From an uncultured Alphaproteobacteria bacterium (GTDB lineage: Bacteria > Pseudomonadota > Alphaproteobacteria > HIMB59 > GCA-002718135), in contig CACPNW010000004.1 of assembly GCA_902635455.1 (NCBI GenBank), forward strand, positions 1 through 64,000: DNA of 64,000 nucleotides. The letters are read 5' to 3'. Shown one piece after another: positions 27,023 to 39,412 of this stretch. Made by a program: the position numbers and the translations under genes. Each line of letters opens with the position of its first letter. Position 1 is the stretch's first letter. A model generated the notes under the pieces. That model made no database searches, was not told where the DNA came from, and saw nothing but the letters and a program-made list of their open reading frames with translations.

Positions 27023-27053
27023 AAAACCCAGCTTTTAAAGCTGGGTTTTTTTA
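27023..27053 (+). terminator. Rho-independent terminator after livK
   Basis: AAAACCCAGCTTT and AAAGCTGGGTTTT form a near-perfect inverted repeat around a single T, followed by a T run. It lies 28 bases after the livK stop. Because the arms start with A and end with T it could also work for transcripts arriving from livM on the other strand. It is the clearest intrinsic terminator in the window. Confidence 0.9.
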
Positions 27054-27132
27054 TGACTAAAAAGAACTCGATGTGTAATATGAGCTGCAAAAAAAATTCT
27101 AAAAAAAATAAAAATTTAAAGTTGAATTTTTT

Positions 27133-28503
27133 TTACGAATGCCTGACTTTCTCTGGAATAATTCCTTTAGGCCGGTATCTTAAGATCAGTAATAAGACCA
27201 TACCCATTAACAAATATCTGAAATAAGGAACACTATCTAATAAATGTAAACGAATGGCATTTTGAGGGTCTAATCCTGAAGTAAATAAATTAATTAAAAA
27301 TGTTGTCAAAGGTGCTACTTCGATCCACGCAAACCAAATGACAAATCCTCCAAAGATAGCCCCTAGATTATTCCCACTTCCTCCAACTATTACCATGATC
27401 CAAATAATAAATGTAAAACGAAGTGGTCTATAACTAGAAGGGGTGAACAAGCCATCTAACGTTACAAGCATCGCCCCTGCTACACCAACTATCGCTGCCC
27501 CTATAACAAAAATGATTAAGTGTTGCTTCACAATATCTTTTCCCATCGCATTTGCAGAGACTTCATTATCGCGAATTGCGCGCATCATGCGACCCCAGGG
27601 AGAAATTTGTGCTTTATTGGCAAAATAATAAATTACAATCATGACAGTAAAAAATAATATCGCATAATTCAGCTTCACAAATAAACTGGAACTATCAATT
27701 ATTAATTTATTCAGTATTTCTTGTTTTTGATTAGCATCTATTATTTGATTAAGTTTTGATGAGTTAAACCACATAACCATATTAATAAACCAATCAGAGG
27801 TTTGTAAATTAATTTCATAAGGCACAGGTCTTTTAAGACCAATCACGTTTTTAACTCCTCTGGATAACCACTCTTCATGTTTGAGAACACTGACAACAAT
27901 CTCAGAGATACCAAGTGTAACGATTGCTAAATAATCTGAGCGTAATCCAAGGGCTACTTTTCCAATAACAAAAGCAACGCCCCCAGCAAAGATACCTCCT
28001 ACTACCCAGGAAAAGATGATAGGTAAATTAGCACCACCCAAAAATCCTGCTAAAGCTGGATCAACTTCTTCAATTCTAACTGTTGCATTAAGGAAAAAAT
28101 ATCTAATGATAATTAAACCAAAGAAAATTACTAAACCATTTAACCAATATTTATGGGATTTTTTTTCTACTAATTTGGTAATAAAATATACAACTGTTAC
28201 TAATGCTACTAATAAAATAAAACTAATTCCAAGCCCTGATCCACCAACGTGCCATGCTTCTTTTACAGGAGGATACGATACTAATACTGCCGCTAAACCT
28301 CCCATCGCTAAAAATCCCATCACACCAAAATTAATGACACCCGCATATCCCCATGAAATATTAACACCCATGGTCATGATAGCAGATATGATGCACATAT
28401 TCAGAATAACTAAACTAACTGACCATCCTTGAATAAAACCTACTAAAATAAATAAGAACACCATGATGGATATTGCTGTCCACTCGTATTTATCAAATTT
28501 CAT
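27133..28503 (-). CDS. livM: Branched-chain amino acid ABC transporter permease LivM
   Basis: Inner membrane permease subunit with about ten hydrophobic segments. LivM landmarks are NISWGYAGVINFGVMGFLAMGG, SDYLAIVTLGISEI, SPWGRMMRAIRDNEVSANAMGKD and the C-terminal VVGGSGNNLGAIFGGFVIW. At 456 residues it is longer than E. coli LivM, with an insertion between early membrane segments. Some stretches (27541-27600 has 33 G+C of 60 by count) are far richer in GC than livG. Start overlaps the livH stop by one base. Confidence 0.92.
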   Translation of the reverse strand: MKFDKYEWTAISIMVFLFILVGFIQGWSVSLVILNMCIISAIMTMGVNISWGYAGVINFGVMGFLAMGGLAAVLVSYPPVKEAWHVGGSGLGISFILLVALVTVVYFITKLVEKKSHKYWLNGLVIFFGLIIIRYFFLNATVRIEEVDPALAGFLGGANLPIIFSWVVGGIFAGGVAFVIGKVALGLRSDYLAIVTLGISEIVVSVLKHEEWLSRGVKNVIGLKRPVPYEINLQTSDWFINMVMWFNSSKLNQIIDANQKQEILNKLIIDSSSLFVKLNYAILFFTVMIVIYYFANKAQISPWGRMMRAIRDNEVSANAMGKDIVKQHLIIFVIGAAIVGVAGAMLVTLDGLFTPSSYRPLRFTFIIWIMVIVGGSGNNLGAIFGGFVIWFAWIEVAPLTTFLINLFTSGLDPQNAIRLHLLDSVPYFRYLLMGMVLLLILRYRPKGIIPEKVRHS

Positions 28504-29516
28504 TATAATACCTTTCCTCTAAAAATACCGGAGGGTCTGATTAAAAGCACTATCACAAGAATAGTAAAAGAGACGGCGAATTTATAATCAGTAGAAAGTA
28601 ATTGCACTAGACTCGATGGCTCTAAGTTTTCTGGTAATAAATACTTAAAGAATTTTTTATACGCATAGGTGACCATGATTTCTGAAAAGGCAATCACATA
28701 TCCACCAACAACTGCTCCAAAAGGACTTCCTATACCTCCTACAATTGCAGAAGCAAATATAGGTAATACAAGATTCAAATAAATGATGGGCTGATAACTT
28801 TTATCCAAGCCGTATAATGTTCCTGCGACACAAGCTAATGTTCCCACAATTAACCACGTAATAAATACTACGCGGTCAGGATTGATGCCTGATAATAGTG
28901 CTAAATCTTCATTATCTGAGAAAGCACGCATTGATTTTCCTGTCTTCGTTTTTTGTAAAAACCAAAAAGTAAAAGTTAATAGCGCGATAGTAATAAGAAT
29001 AGTAATAACTTGAGAAGATTTTAAGGCTAGCCCCTCATTAAATCCTGTTATTTCTTTAAAATCTCTTGCTTTAATTATAAATTTTTGACCATCAAAAAAC
29101 TTCTTATCACCAGGACCAATTATGATTCTTACTATGGCATTAATGACGAACATAACGCCAATCGAAACCATAGCCAATACAACGGGAACACTCTTTTGTT
29201 TTCGGTAATATTTAAAAACAAATTTATCGGAGAGTAAACCAAGAACAATTGTAGCTAAAATTCCAAATGGTAATGCAATTAGTGCTGTAGGAAAAATACC
29301 TAAACCAATATTTTGTGATTGAAAAAACCATGTAAATAATATTGTAATCATGGCACCAAATGACATGAGTTCACCATGCGCAAAGTTAGCAAATCTTAAT
29401 ATGGCGTAAACAAATGTAACACCTAAGGCACCTAATGCTAATTGAGAGCCATAAGACAACCCTGGTATAATAACAAAATTAAGGAGAACAACAATAGAAT
29501 TAATAAAATCAACCAT
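28503..29516 (-). CDS. livH: Branched-chain amino acid ABC transporter permease LivH
   Basis: Second permease subunit. GLSYGSQLALGALGVTFVYAILRFANFAHGELM at the N terminus (quoted in part: RFANFAHGELMSFGA) and KSMRAFSDNEDLALLSGINPDRV in the cytoplasmic loop are typical, as is AIVGGIGSPFGAVVGGYVI near the C terminus. 337 residues. It starts one base after livF and overlaps livM by one base, so all four liv genes are one transcript. Confidence 0.92.
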   Translation of the reverse strand: MVDFINSIVVLLNFVIIPGLSYGSQLALGALGVTFVYAILRFANFAHGELMSFGAMITILFTWFFQSQNIGLGIFPTALIALPFGILATIVLGLLSDKFVFKYYRKQKSVPVVLAMVSIGVMFVINAIVRIIIGPGDKKFFDGQKFIIKARDFKEITGFNEGLALKSSQVITILITIALLTFTFWFLQKTKTGKSMRAFSDNEDLALLSGINPDRVVFITWLIVGTLACVAGTLYGLDKSYQPIIYLNLVLPIFASAIVGGIGSPFGAVVGGYVIAFSEIMVTYAYKKFFKYLLPENLEPSSLVQLLSTDYKFAVSFTILVIVLLIRPSGIFRGKVL

Positions 29517-29517
29517 T

Positions 29518-30222
29518 TTAGCCTCCTAAAAAAGATTTTCTTACTTCAGGATTATTTAGTAAATCTTGCCCACTGCCTTCTCTACTGTGTTTTCCATTAA
29601 CTAATACGTAACCTCTATCAGCAATATTAAGAGCTTGTTTTGCATTTTGTTCAACCATTAAAATTCCAACACCTGTTTTGCCTACTTCTATAATTCGTGC
29701 AAAAAGCTCATCCATCACAATAGGCGATACACCAGCAGTTGGCTCGTCTAGCATTAAAATTTTTGGTTTTGTCATTAAGGCTCTTCCAAAAGCAACTTGT
29801 TGACGTTGACCTCCTGATAATTCACCTGCATTCTGATTTCTTTTTTCTTTTAGTATGGGAAAAAGATTGTAAATATCTTCAATAGTATGCTTAATATCAT
29901 CAGATCTTATAAATCCACCCATCTCTAGATTTTCTTCTACAGTCATCCCTGTAAAAACATTGTTCGTCTGCGGAACAAAAGCTATTCCTAAATTTACACG
30001 GTCTTGAGGAAGCATCAAAGTTATATCATCTTTTGCAAAACTCACTGATCCATCCGTTAATTTTAACATTCCTAATAAGGCTTTCATCGCTGTAGACTTA
30101 CCTGCTCCATTTGGTCCAACTATAACCACTATTTCACCTTCGTTTACATATAAATTAATATTTTTAATTATATCTACGCCTCCATAACCAGCTGTAATAT
30201 TAACTCCTTTTAAACTAATCAT
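29518..30222 (-). CDS. livF: Branched-chain amino acid ABC transporter ATPase LivF
   Basis: ATP-binding subunit. Walker A VGPNGAGKSTAMKALLG near residue 37, signature LSGGQRQQVAFGRALM near residue 135, Walker B KILMLDEPTAGVSP and switch His region replaced by VEQNAKQALNIADRGYVL, the LivF hallmark. Length 234 is normal. It directly follows livG with no intergenic base. Confidence 0.94.
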   Translation of the reverse strand: MISLKGVNITAGYGGVDIIKNINLYVNEGEIVVIVGPNGAGKSTAMKALLGMLKLTDGSVSFAKDDITLMLPQDRVNLGIAFVPQTNNVFTGMTVEENLEMGGFIRSDDIKHTIEDIYNLFPILKEKRNQNAGELSGGQRQQVAFGRALMTKPKILMLDEPTAGVSPIVMDELFARIIEVGKTGVGILMVEQNAKQALNIADRGYVLVNGKHSREGSGQDLLNNPEVRKSFLGG

Positions 30223-30996
30223 TTATGCTTTTTTCACTTTCATTCCTCTTCCTAAATAAGCCTCTATTACCTCCTCATTAGATTTAACTTGTGCAAATTT
30301 ACCTTCAAAAAGTACAGACCCTTCAGCCATTACAATTACAGGATCACAAATCTTTTCAATTAAATCCATATCATGCTCAATTACAAAAAAAGTATAATTT
30401 TTTTCTTTATTTAATCTTATAATTGCATCGCTGATTTCATTTAATAAAGTTCTATTTACACCAGCACCTACTTCATCAAGCAACACTAATTTAGAATCAA
30501 CCATCATAGTTCTTCCAAGTTCTAATAATTTTTTTTGACCACCAGATAAGTTGCCTGCTAGTTCTTGAGTAAGATGTGATAAATTTAAAAAATCAATTAC
30601 TTCGATTGCTTTTGCACGTATTTCTTCTTCTTGTTTTTTTACTAAACTATTTTTAAACCATGCATAAATTAAATTTTCACCTAATTGTTTATTAGGTACC
30701 ATCATTAAGTTTTCAAGGACTGTTAAAGAAGAAAATTCATGAGCTATTTGAAATGTTCTTAAAATACCTAAGTTAAATAATTCATGAGGTTTAAGACCTG
30801 TAATATTATTGTCTTCTAAAAAAATTTCTCCACTATTTGGTGAATAAACTCCAGCTATTGTATTAAATAGCGTTGTTTTTCCTGCTCCATTTGGACCAAT
30901 TAAACCAGTTATTGAGCCCTGATTAACTTTTAAAGTAACATTATTGACAGCCTTTAATCCTCCAAAATATTTATTTATATTTTGTACTTTAAGCAT
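30223..30996 (-). CDS. livG: Branched-chain amino acid ABC transporter ATPase LivG
   Basis: ATP-binding subunit. Walker A IGPNGAGKTTLFNTIAG near residue 33, LivG-type NITGLKPHELFNLGILRTFQ, signature LSGGQKKLLELGRTMM, Walker B KLVLLDEVGAGVNRTLL (Val in place of the usual Pro of DEPxAG) and switch His in FVIEHDMDLIEKICD. Length 257 is normal. Its start lies inside the end of rodA (8-base overlap), which places it in the mre/mrd transcript. Confidence 0.93.
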   Translation of the reverse strand: MLKVQNINKYFGGLKAVNNVTLKVNQGSITGLIGPNGAGKTTLFNTIAGVYSPNSGEIFLEDNNITGLKPHELFNLGILRTFQIAHEFSSLTVLENLMMVPNKQLGENLIYAWFKNSLVKKQEEEIRAKAIEVIDFLNLSHLTQELAGNLSGGQKKLLELGRTMMVDSKLVLLDEVGAGVNRTLLNEISDAIIRLNKEKNYTFFVIEHDMDLIEKICDPVIVMAEGSVLFEGKFAQVKSNEEVIEAYLGRGMKVKKA

Positions 30997-32092
30997 TTTT
31001 AGATATTTTTTTTATTTTATAATTTAAATCAATATTTAAAAGTATGCCCAGTGAAATGAATGAAGATAGCATTACTGTTCCTCCATACGATATCAAAGGC
31101 AAAGGTATTCCTACTACTGGCATTAAACCTGTTACCATTGAAATATTAAAAACAACATAAATAAACATATTAGTAGCAATTCCTATAGCTAAAATTCTAC
31201 CAAACAAATTATTTGACTTAATGCTTATATAAAAACCTATAGATATAATAATAAAAAATAATGAAATTATAAAAATACTACCTATAAAACCAAACTCTTC
31301 TCCAATAAGTGTAAAAATAAAATCTGTTTGTTTTTCTGGTAAATATTCAAGATAAGATTGTGTACCTTTTAAAAATCCCTTTCCTGTTAAGCTGCCTGAG
31401 CCTAGTGCAATTTTTGATTGTATTAACTGATATCCGTTTCCTAATGGATCTGACTCTGGATTTAAAAAAGATATTACTCTTTCTCTTTGATATGGTTTGA
31501 TAAAATTCCATAATACTGGAAGTGAAACTAAAAATACAAAAAGCCCTAATATAAATTTCCATAATCTCACCCCAACTGAAAATAAAATTATAATACCTAA
31601 TAAGAATATACTAATAGCTGTACCCAAATCAGGCTGTATAATTGTTAACAAAAAAGGAAAAAAAATTATTGTTAAAGGGATAAGTATGTAAGAAATTCTC
31701 TTTAGATTATCAAATCTAATATCATTATAATATTTAGCCAAAGAAATAATAATTCCTATTTTAATTATTTCTGAAGGCTGAATACTAAAACCAAAAATTC
31801 TAACCCATCTTGAAGCCCCTTTACCGAATTCACCTATTAATTCAACTGAAAAAAGAAGCAGTAAACATAAAATAAAAATTGAATATGCATGTTTGTAAAT
31901 TAATCTCAAATTTATTAAGCTTAATATTATAGCCATTAATAAAAATATAAATAACCTGATAAGATGTTTTGATGACCATGGATTATAAGAACCATCTGCT
32001 GCTGAATAAAGTCCTGCTGCACCTATAAAGCTTAAAAGCACAAATAAAAAAATTATCAAATAATTTAAAGATTTTATTTTATTTAATAGCAT
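30989..32092 (-). CDS. rodA: Rod shape-determining protein RodA (peptidoglycan glycosyltransferase)
   Basis: SEDS-family glycosyltransferase that polymerises lipid II during elongation, working with PBP2. About ten hydrophobic segments. SEDS landmarks: AADGSYNPWSSKHLIRLFIF, ASRWVRIFGFSIQPSEIIKI, IIQPDLGTAISI (catalytic-region Asp), GNGYQLIQSKIALGSGSLTGKG, LPEKQTDFIFTLIGEEFGF and GLMPVVGIPLPLISYGGT. Length 367 normal. It starts 2 bases after the mrdA stop. Confidence 0.95.
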   Translation of the reverse strand: MLLNKIKSLNYLIIFLFVLLSFIGAAGLYSAADGSYNPWSSKHLIRLFIFLLMAIILSLINLRLIYKHAYSIFILCLLLLFSVELIGEFGKGASRWVRIFGFSIQPSEIIKIGIIISLAKYYNDIRFDNLKRISYILIPLTIIFFPFLLTIIQPDLGTAISIFLLGIIILFSVGVRLWKFILGLFVFLVSLPVLWNFIKPYQRERVISFLNPESDPLGNGYQLIQSKIALGSGSLTGKGFLKGTQSYLEYLPEKQTDFIFTLIGEEFGFIGSIFIISLFFIIISIGFYISIKSNNLFGRILAIGIATNMFIYVVFNISMVTGLMPVVGIPLPLISYGGTVMLSSFISLGILLNIDLNYKIKKISKNA

Positions 32093-32094
32093 TT

Positions 32095-33894
32095 TTATAA
32101 ACCTAGTTTGTAAATGTAATTAAAAATATCTTTAGCTATAGGTGCTGCTGTAGAAGCTCCAGATCCACCATGTTCAACAACAACAGAGATTGAATATTTT
32201 GGCTTTGAAGAAGGCATATATCCTACAAAAAGCGCGTGATCCCTATCTTTCCATTCAATTTCTTTTTTTCTAAAATCTTCACTTTCTCTTTCTAATAAAG
32301 AAATCTTTTTAACTTGAGATGTTCCAGTTTTACCTGAAAATTCTAAATTTGCTAATTTTGATTTAAAAGCCGTTCCCTTGTATTCATTCACTACTTTAAA
32401 CATAGCTTTTTTGACAATTAAAATTTCATTTTTATATTTTTCGTTTACTTTAAAATTGTTATTTTCTTTATGAATAAGTGAAGGTTTTACATTTTTTCCA
32501 TTTGAAGCTATTATTGATGTCATCACTGCTAACTGAAGTGGATTAACTAATATGTATCCCTGACCAATACCTGTAATTAATGTTTCACCTGCGTACCAAT
32601 TTTCTCCTTTTTTTTCTTTCTTCCATTTTTTAGATGGTACTATTCCACTGTTTTGGTTTTTTAACTCAAAATCATAGACAGTACCTAAACCAAAATCTAA
32701 GGCTACTTCTGAAATACGATCGATACCTATTTTTTTAGCCAAATCATAAAAAAATACATCACAAGATTCTTTTATACCATCAATTAAATTCATTTTACCA
32801 TGTCCTTTAGTTTTCCAGCAATGGTATGTTCTATCTCCAAATTCAATCTTACCAGTGCAAAAAATATTTGATTCATTATTTATTAAACCATATTTTAAAC
32901 CAGCTATCGCTACTATCATTTTAAAAGTTGAACCTGGAGAATACAATCCCTGAATTGATCTAAAGGTTAGTGGTGATAATTTATTACTTAATAGAGTATC
33001 CCAATATTTTTTATTTGGTTTTTTTATTATTTTATTTGAGTTGTATGTTGGTACAGAAACCATACATATTACTTGACCATTTTCAATATTCATTACAACT
33101 ATTGATCCGGCTCTGTAAGTTTTTAATTTATTAAAGGCATACTCTTGTATTCTACTATCAATAGTTAAATTAATATTTTTTCCTTTTGTACTTTCTTTTC
33201 TTGAAATTTCTCTAATTAAACGACCATTAGAGTTTACTTCAACTTCTCTTTGACCAGGAGCTCCTATTAAAATTGAATTAAATGTACTTTCAATTCCTGA
33301 TTTTCCAATCTTTAAGTTAGGCATTTTAGAAACAAAAGGCAAAGACATGTCTTTTTGATTTGGTTTGTTAATATATCCTAATATATGTGAAAAATGCTCA
33401 TGTTTTGGATAAACTCTTATATAATCTTGATCAATAGCAATCCCAGGCAATTTAAACTTATTTGATTCAATTTGTTCTAAAATATTCCAATCTATATTTT
33501 CAGCTATTTTAATTTTATGAAATTTTTTTATTTTTTTACTATATTCAATAATTTTTAATCTATCAGCAAAACTTATATCAATGTATTCTGATAAATTATC
33601 TAAAGTATCTTTAATTGATATAGTTTTCTCAGGAATCAATGAAAGATCATAAACTCTTTTGTTTGTTGTCAATAAAATATTGTTTGTATCATAAATTTCA
33701 CCTCTAACTGGAAGAATAATTTCTAAATCAATTTGATTATTTTTTGATAAAGTTTTATATTTTTCTGATTGAGATATTTGAATATCAAATAAACGGTAAC
33801 CAAGTAATGAAAAAAGAGAAAATTTTAACAAATATAAACTAAACATTCTTCTGTTTAATTTAGTAAGTTGTTGTTTTTCTTCAGAATAAAACAT
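32095..33894 (-). CDS. mrdA: Penicillin-binding protein 2
   Basis: Class B transpeptidase of the elongasome. An N-terminal membrane anchor (about residues 18-36) is followed by the pedestal domain (LPVRGEIYDTNN) and the transpeptidase domain with active-site SPGSTFKM (SxxK) near residue 320, KESCDVFF (SxN position as SCD) and SGKTGTSQ (KTG) near residue 520. The 599-residue length is normal. Located between mreD and rodA with 2-base gaps on both sides. Confidence 0.95.
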   Translation of the reverse strand: MFYSEEKQQLTKLNRRMFSLYLLKFSLFSLLGYRLFDIQISQSEKYKTLSKNNQIDLEIILPVRGEIYDTNNILLTTNKRVYDLSLIPEKTISIKDTLDNLSEYIDISFADRLKIIEYSKKIKKFHKIKIAENIDWNILEQIESNKFKLPGIAIDQDYIRVYPKHEHFSHILGYINKPNQKDMSLPFVSKMPNLKIGKSGIESTFNSILIGAPGQREVEVNSNGRLIREISRKESTKGKNINLTIDSRIQEYAFNKLKTYRAGSIVVMNIENGQVICMVSVPTYNSNKIIKKPNKKYWDTLLSNKLSPLTFRSIQGLYSPGSTFKMIVAIAGLKYGLINNESNIFCTGKIEFGDRTYHCWKTKGHGKMNLIDGIKESCDVFFYDLAKKIGIDRISEVALDFGLGTVYDFELKNQNSGIVPSKKWKKEKKGENWYAGETLITGIGQGYILVNPLQLAVMTSIIASNGKNVKPSLIHKENNNFKVNEKYKNEILIVKKAMFKVVNEYKGTAFKSKLANLEFSGKTGTSQVKKISLLERESEDFRKKEIEWKDRDHALFVGYMPSSKPKYSISVVVEHGGSGASTAAPIAKDIFNYIYKLGL

Positions 33895-33896
33895 TA

Positions 33897-34385
33897 CTAT
33901 TTTTTATCAATTTTATTAAATATAAATATTATTGGTAAAATAATTATAGCATTAGTTATAGTAATTTTAAAAAATTGATTTTTACCAAAGTTATAATTTA
34001 AAATTATTTCAGCTAAAATCATTTCTAAAATGAGCATCATAAAAGTTAAAATTATAACTAAATATAATATGTTTTTTTGATTTAAACTAATTAATTTAGT
34101 TTTTAAAAAATAGACTAGTAATAAAAATGATATAAAAACTAACAAATGAGGGCCAATATTATTTAGTAAAATAATATCAAAAAAAACACCATATAAGAAA
34201 AAAATAAAAAATAATAGGAAGTTGAAAAAATAAAAACTTAGATAAATAATAGTTATATGAGCTATAATATAGAAAGCTAAATTTATATAACTTAAAAAAA
34301 TTAAATTATTTACACTAATTGAAAAGCTCAAAAACAGAATTAGATGAAAAATATAAACTGGTTTAAAGTAATTAGCAAATTGCAT
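33897..34385 (-). CDS. mreD: Rod shape-determining protein MreD
   Basis: Small integral membrane elongasome protein. The 162 residues form five to six hydrophobic segments with few charges; the conserved-type LLNNIGPHLLVFISFLLLVYFL lies in the middle. Sequence conservation of this family is low, so the call rests mainly on topology and on its place between mreC and mrdA. The track begins at a GTG; the ATG at 34385 overlaps the mreC TGA (TGATG) and is preferred. Extremely AT-rich. Confidence 0.85.
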   Translation of the reverse strand: MQFANYFKPVYIFHLILFLSFSISVNNLIFLSYINLAFYIIAHITIIYLSFYFFNFLLFFIFFLYGVFFDIILLNNIGPHLLVFISFLLLVYFLKTKLISLNQKNILYLVIILTFMMLILEMILAEIILNYNFGKNQFFKITITNAIIILPIIFIFNKIDKK

Positions 34386-35206
34386 CACTCGGATTTAACA
34401 ACTTGAACATAATCAATGCTGTTAAAATCAACAAATGGAAGAGCATAAAATCTATTATTTGAAACGCTTACAATCTTCCCAACAAGCAAATCAGCGGGGA
34501 ATATTTGAGCTGTTCCGCTCGTTACTAAAAGATCGCCGACCTTTGGAAGTTTATCATCTTTAATAAAAGAACTTACCAAATGGACTCCGTCAGAGCCCCC
34601 TTGAACTAAGGAAAATAGTTCATTTGAAATTGTTTTAACAGAAACCGATGAATTTTGATCAGTAATTAATAAAATTTTTGAATTATTTAAAGAAGTTTCT
34701 AAAACTCTTCCTAATAAACCTCTGTAATTGATTACTGCCATTTGATTCAATATTCCTGCTCTTGTTCCTGCATTAATATTAATAGTCTTAGAAAAAAGTA
34801 TATCATTTCTATTAATAAGAGAGGCAGTCTTAACCAAAGTTAAATTATTGTTTGTTGCATTTAGTAATTTTTTTAAAACTTTATTTTCTCTTGAGTTTTG
34901 TAATGCTAAAATTTGCCATTTTTTTAATCTTAAAATTTCTTCTTTAAGTTGCAAATTCTCATTGTTAATAATTTTATATTCACGAATTTCATTAATAACA
35001 TTTGACGAAAAAATAATTGGAAATGAAACTATTTTTGTAAGAGGATTAATATATTCATTAGATATTGATTTAAATTTGTTAACAACTAAGTAATCTGATT
35101 TATTAAAAAAAATTAATAAAAAAGCTAAAACAAATACTATTGTTGCAGAAAAATTAATTAGAGTTTTGCTTTTAACTAAAGATTTAAACTTAAATATTGG
35201 TTTCAT
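34385..35206 (-). CDS. mreC: Rod shape-determining protein MreC
   Basis: Bitopic periplasmic scaffold that activates PBP2-RodA. An N-terminal membrane span (about residues 17-34) is followed by a coiled coil (ENLQLKEEILRLKKWQ, about residues 80-110) and the beta-rich C-terminal domain with NAGTRAGI, MAVINYRGLLGRVLE, SVKTISNELFSLVQGG and GDLLVTSGTAQIFPADLLVGK. Length 273 normal. It follows mreB by 8 bases. Confidence 0.93.
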   Translation of the reverse strand: MKPIFKFKSLVKSKTLINFSATIVFVLAFLLIFFNKSDYLVVNKFKSISNEYINPLTKIVSFPIIFSSNVINEIREYKIINNENLQLKEEILRLKKWQILALQNSRENKVLKKLLNATNNNLTLVKTASLINRNDILFSKTININAGTRAGILNQMAVINYRGLLGRVLETSLNNSKILLITDQNSSVSVKTISNELFSLVQGGSDGVHLVSSFIKDDKLPKVGDLLVTSGTAQIFPADLLVGKIVSVSNNRFYALPFVDFNSIDYVQVVKSE

Positions 35207-35214
35207 TAAAAATA

Positions 35215-36255
<1,041 letters not shown>

Positions 36256-37812
36256 TTATACTCCACCAATCTGAATTTCTGATTTTTTATTCATAATAGA
36301 TTTAGATTGTTTAAAAATCAAACGATTAAGAGCACTTATATATGCTTTTGCAGAGGCAACTATTATATCAGGATCACTTCCTTTGGCTTGAGATGAAAGT
36401 TGATCATTTTCTAATCTTACTGTTACTTCTCCTTGAGCATCAGTTCCAGCTGTGATTGCTTGAACTTGATAAAGTTTTAATCTGAAATTAGTGTTAGTTA
36501 ATTCTTTAATTGCATTAAAAGTAGCATCAACAGGACCATTTCCAGAGCTTTTCATGGTTTTTTTATCCTCTTCAACTATCATTGAGAGTATAGCTTCATG
36601 TTTTTCAAGTGATCCAGCATTTACTTTTAATGATACAAATTTAATTTGTTCATTATATGACGATGACTTATCACCAGCTAAAGCTATCAAATCTTCATCA
36701 TAAACATCTTTCTTCTTATCTGCTAAATCTTTAAAACGACCAAATAATTCCATTAAAGCGTTATCTCCAAAATCATAACCTAATTCTTTAAGTTTTTCTG
36801 AAAAAGCATGCTTTCCTGAATGTTTACCTAATACTAAAGAAGACTTTATTAGTCCCACAGACTCAGGTGTCATAATTTCATACGTTCCGGAATGTTTTAA
36901 CATTCCGTCTTGATGAATACCTGCTTCATGAGCAAATGCATTAGCGCCAACTATAGCTTTGTTAGGTTGGACTGAGAATCCTGTAATAGAAGAAACTAAC
37001 CTCGAAGCCTTTGTAATATATTCTGACTTAATATTAGTGTGATATGGGATTAAATCCTTTTTAACTTTTAATGTCATTACAACTTCTTCTAATGATGCAT
37101 TACCTGCTCTTTCACCCAAACCATTAATTGTGCATTCAACTTGCCTTGCCCCTTCTTCAATAGCAGCTATACTATTAGCCACAGCCAAACCAAGGTCGTT
37201 ATGTGTATGAGTTGATAAAACTGCTTTATCAATATTAGGCACATTATTTTTTACAGCTTTAAAAATAGAACTAAATTCTGATGGAAGGGTAAAACCAACT
37301 GTATCAGGTATATTTATTGTAGTTGCACCGCATTCAATTGCAAGTTCAATAGCTTTATATAAATAAGTTAAATTTGATCTCCCAGCATCTTCACAACTCC
37401 ATTCAATATTATCACACAAGTTTCTTGCATGGGTGACTGTTTGTTTAATAGCTTCTAGAACTTCATCTTCATTTTTTTTTAATTTATATTTCATATGTAT
37501 AGGACTAGTTGCTATAAAAGTATGAATACGAGGAGAAGCAGCATGTTTAACTGCATCCCAAGCCCTATCAATGTCTGGTAATTTAGCTCTTGATAAACCA
37601 GCAATAGTTGAGTTTTTAATATTTTTACTGATTTCTGATACAGCTTCAAAATCGCCATTTGAAGCAATTGGAAAACCAGCTTCAATTATATCAACTTTCA
37701 TTTCTTCAAGAATTTGAGCAATTTGCATTTTTTCATCCAAATTCATCGAAGCGCCAGGAGATTGTTCTCCATCTCTTAAAGTTGTATCAAAAATATATAT
37801 TCGCTCACTCAT
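36256..37812 (-). CDS. leuA: 2-isopropylmalate synthase
   Basis: First committed step of leucine synthesis, condensing acetyl-CoA with 2-ketoisovalerate. The catalytic TIM barrel begins YIFDTTLRDGEQSPGASM and includes STHTHNDLGLAVANSIAAIEEGA (metal His pair) and NGLGERAGNASLEEVVM. The C-terminal leucine-sensing regulatory domain is present (NAGSLEKHEAILSMIV to IVASAKAYISALNRL). Length 518 normal. Downstream of ilvC by 38 bases and abutting mreB. Confidence 0.95.
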   Translation of the reverse strand: MSERIYIFDTTLRDGEQSPGASMNLDEKMQIAQILEEMKVDIIEAGFPIASNGDFEAVSEISKNIKNSTIAGLSRAKLPDIDRAWDAVKHAASPRIHTFIATSPIHMKYKLKKNEDEVLEAIKQTVTHARNLCDNIEWSCEDAGRSNLTYLYKAIELAIECGATTINIPDTVGFTLPSEFSSIFKAVKNNVPNIDKAVLSTHTHNDLGLAVANSIAAIEEGARQVECTINGLGERAGNASLEEVVMTLKVKKDLIPYHTNIKSEYITKASRLVSSITGFSVQPNKAIVGANAFAHEAGIHQDGMLKHSGTYEIMTPESVGLIKSSLVLGKHSGKHAFSEKLKELGYDFGDNALMELFGRFKDLADKKKDVYDEDLIALAGDKSSSYNEQIKFVSLKVNAGSLEKHEAILSMIVEEDKKTMKSSGNGPVDATFNAIKELTNTNFRLKLYQVQAITAGTDAQGEVTVRLENDQLSSQAKGSDPDIIVASAKAYISALNRLIFKQSKSIMNKKSEIQIGGV

Positions 37813-37850
37813 ATAAGTTTATCTTTTATACTATCAAATTTGCCTAACCA

Positions 37851-39411
<1,561 letters not shown>

Positions 39412-39412
<1 letters not shown>

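Noticed and set aside
28016-28432. 138-residue plus-strand ORF inside livM
   Set aside because: Antisense shadow, explained by the high GC of livM that removes stop codons.
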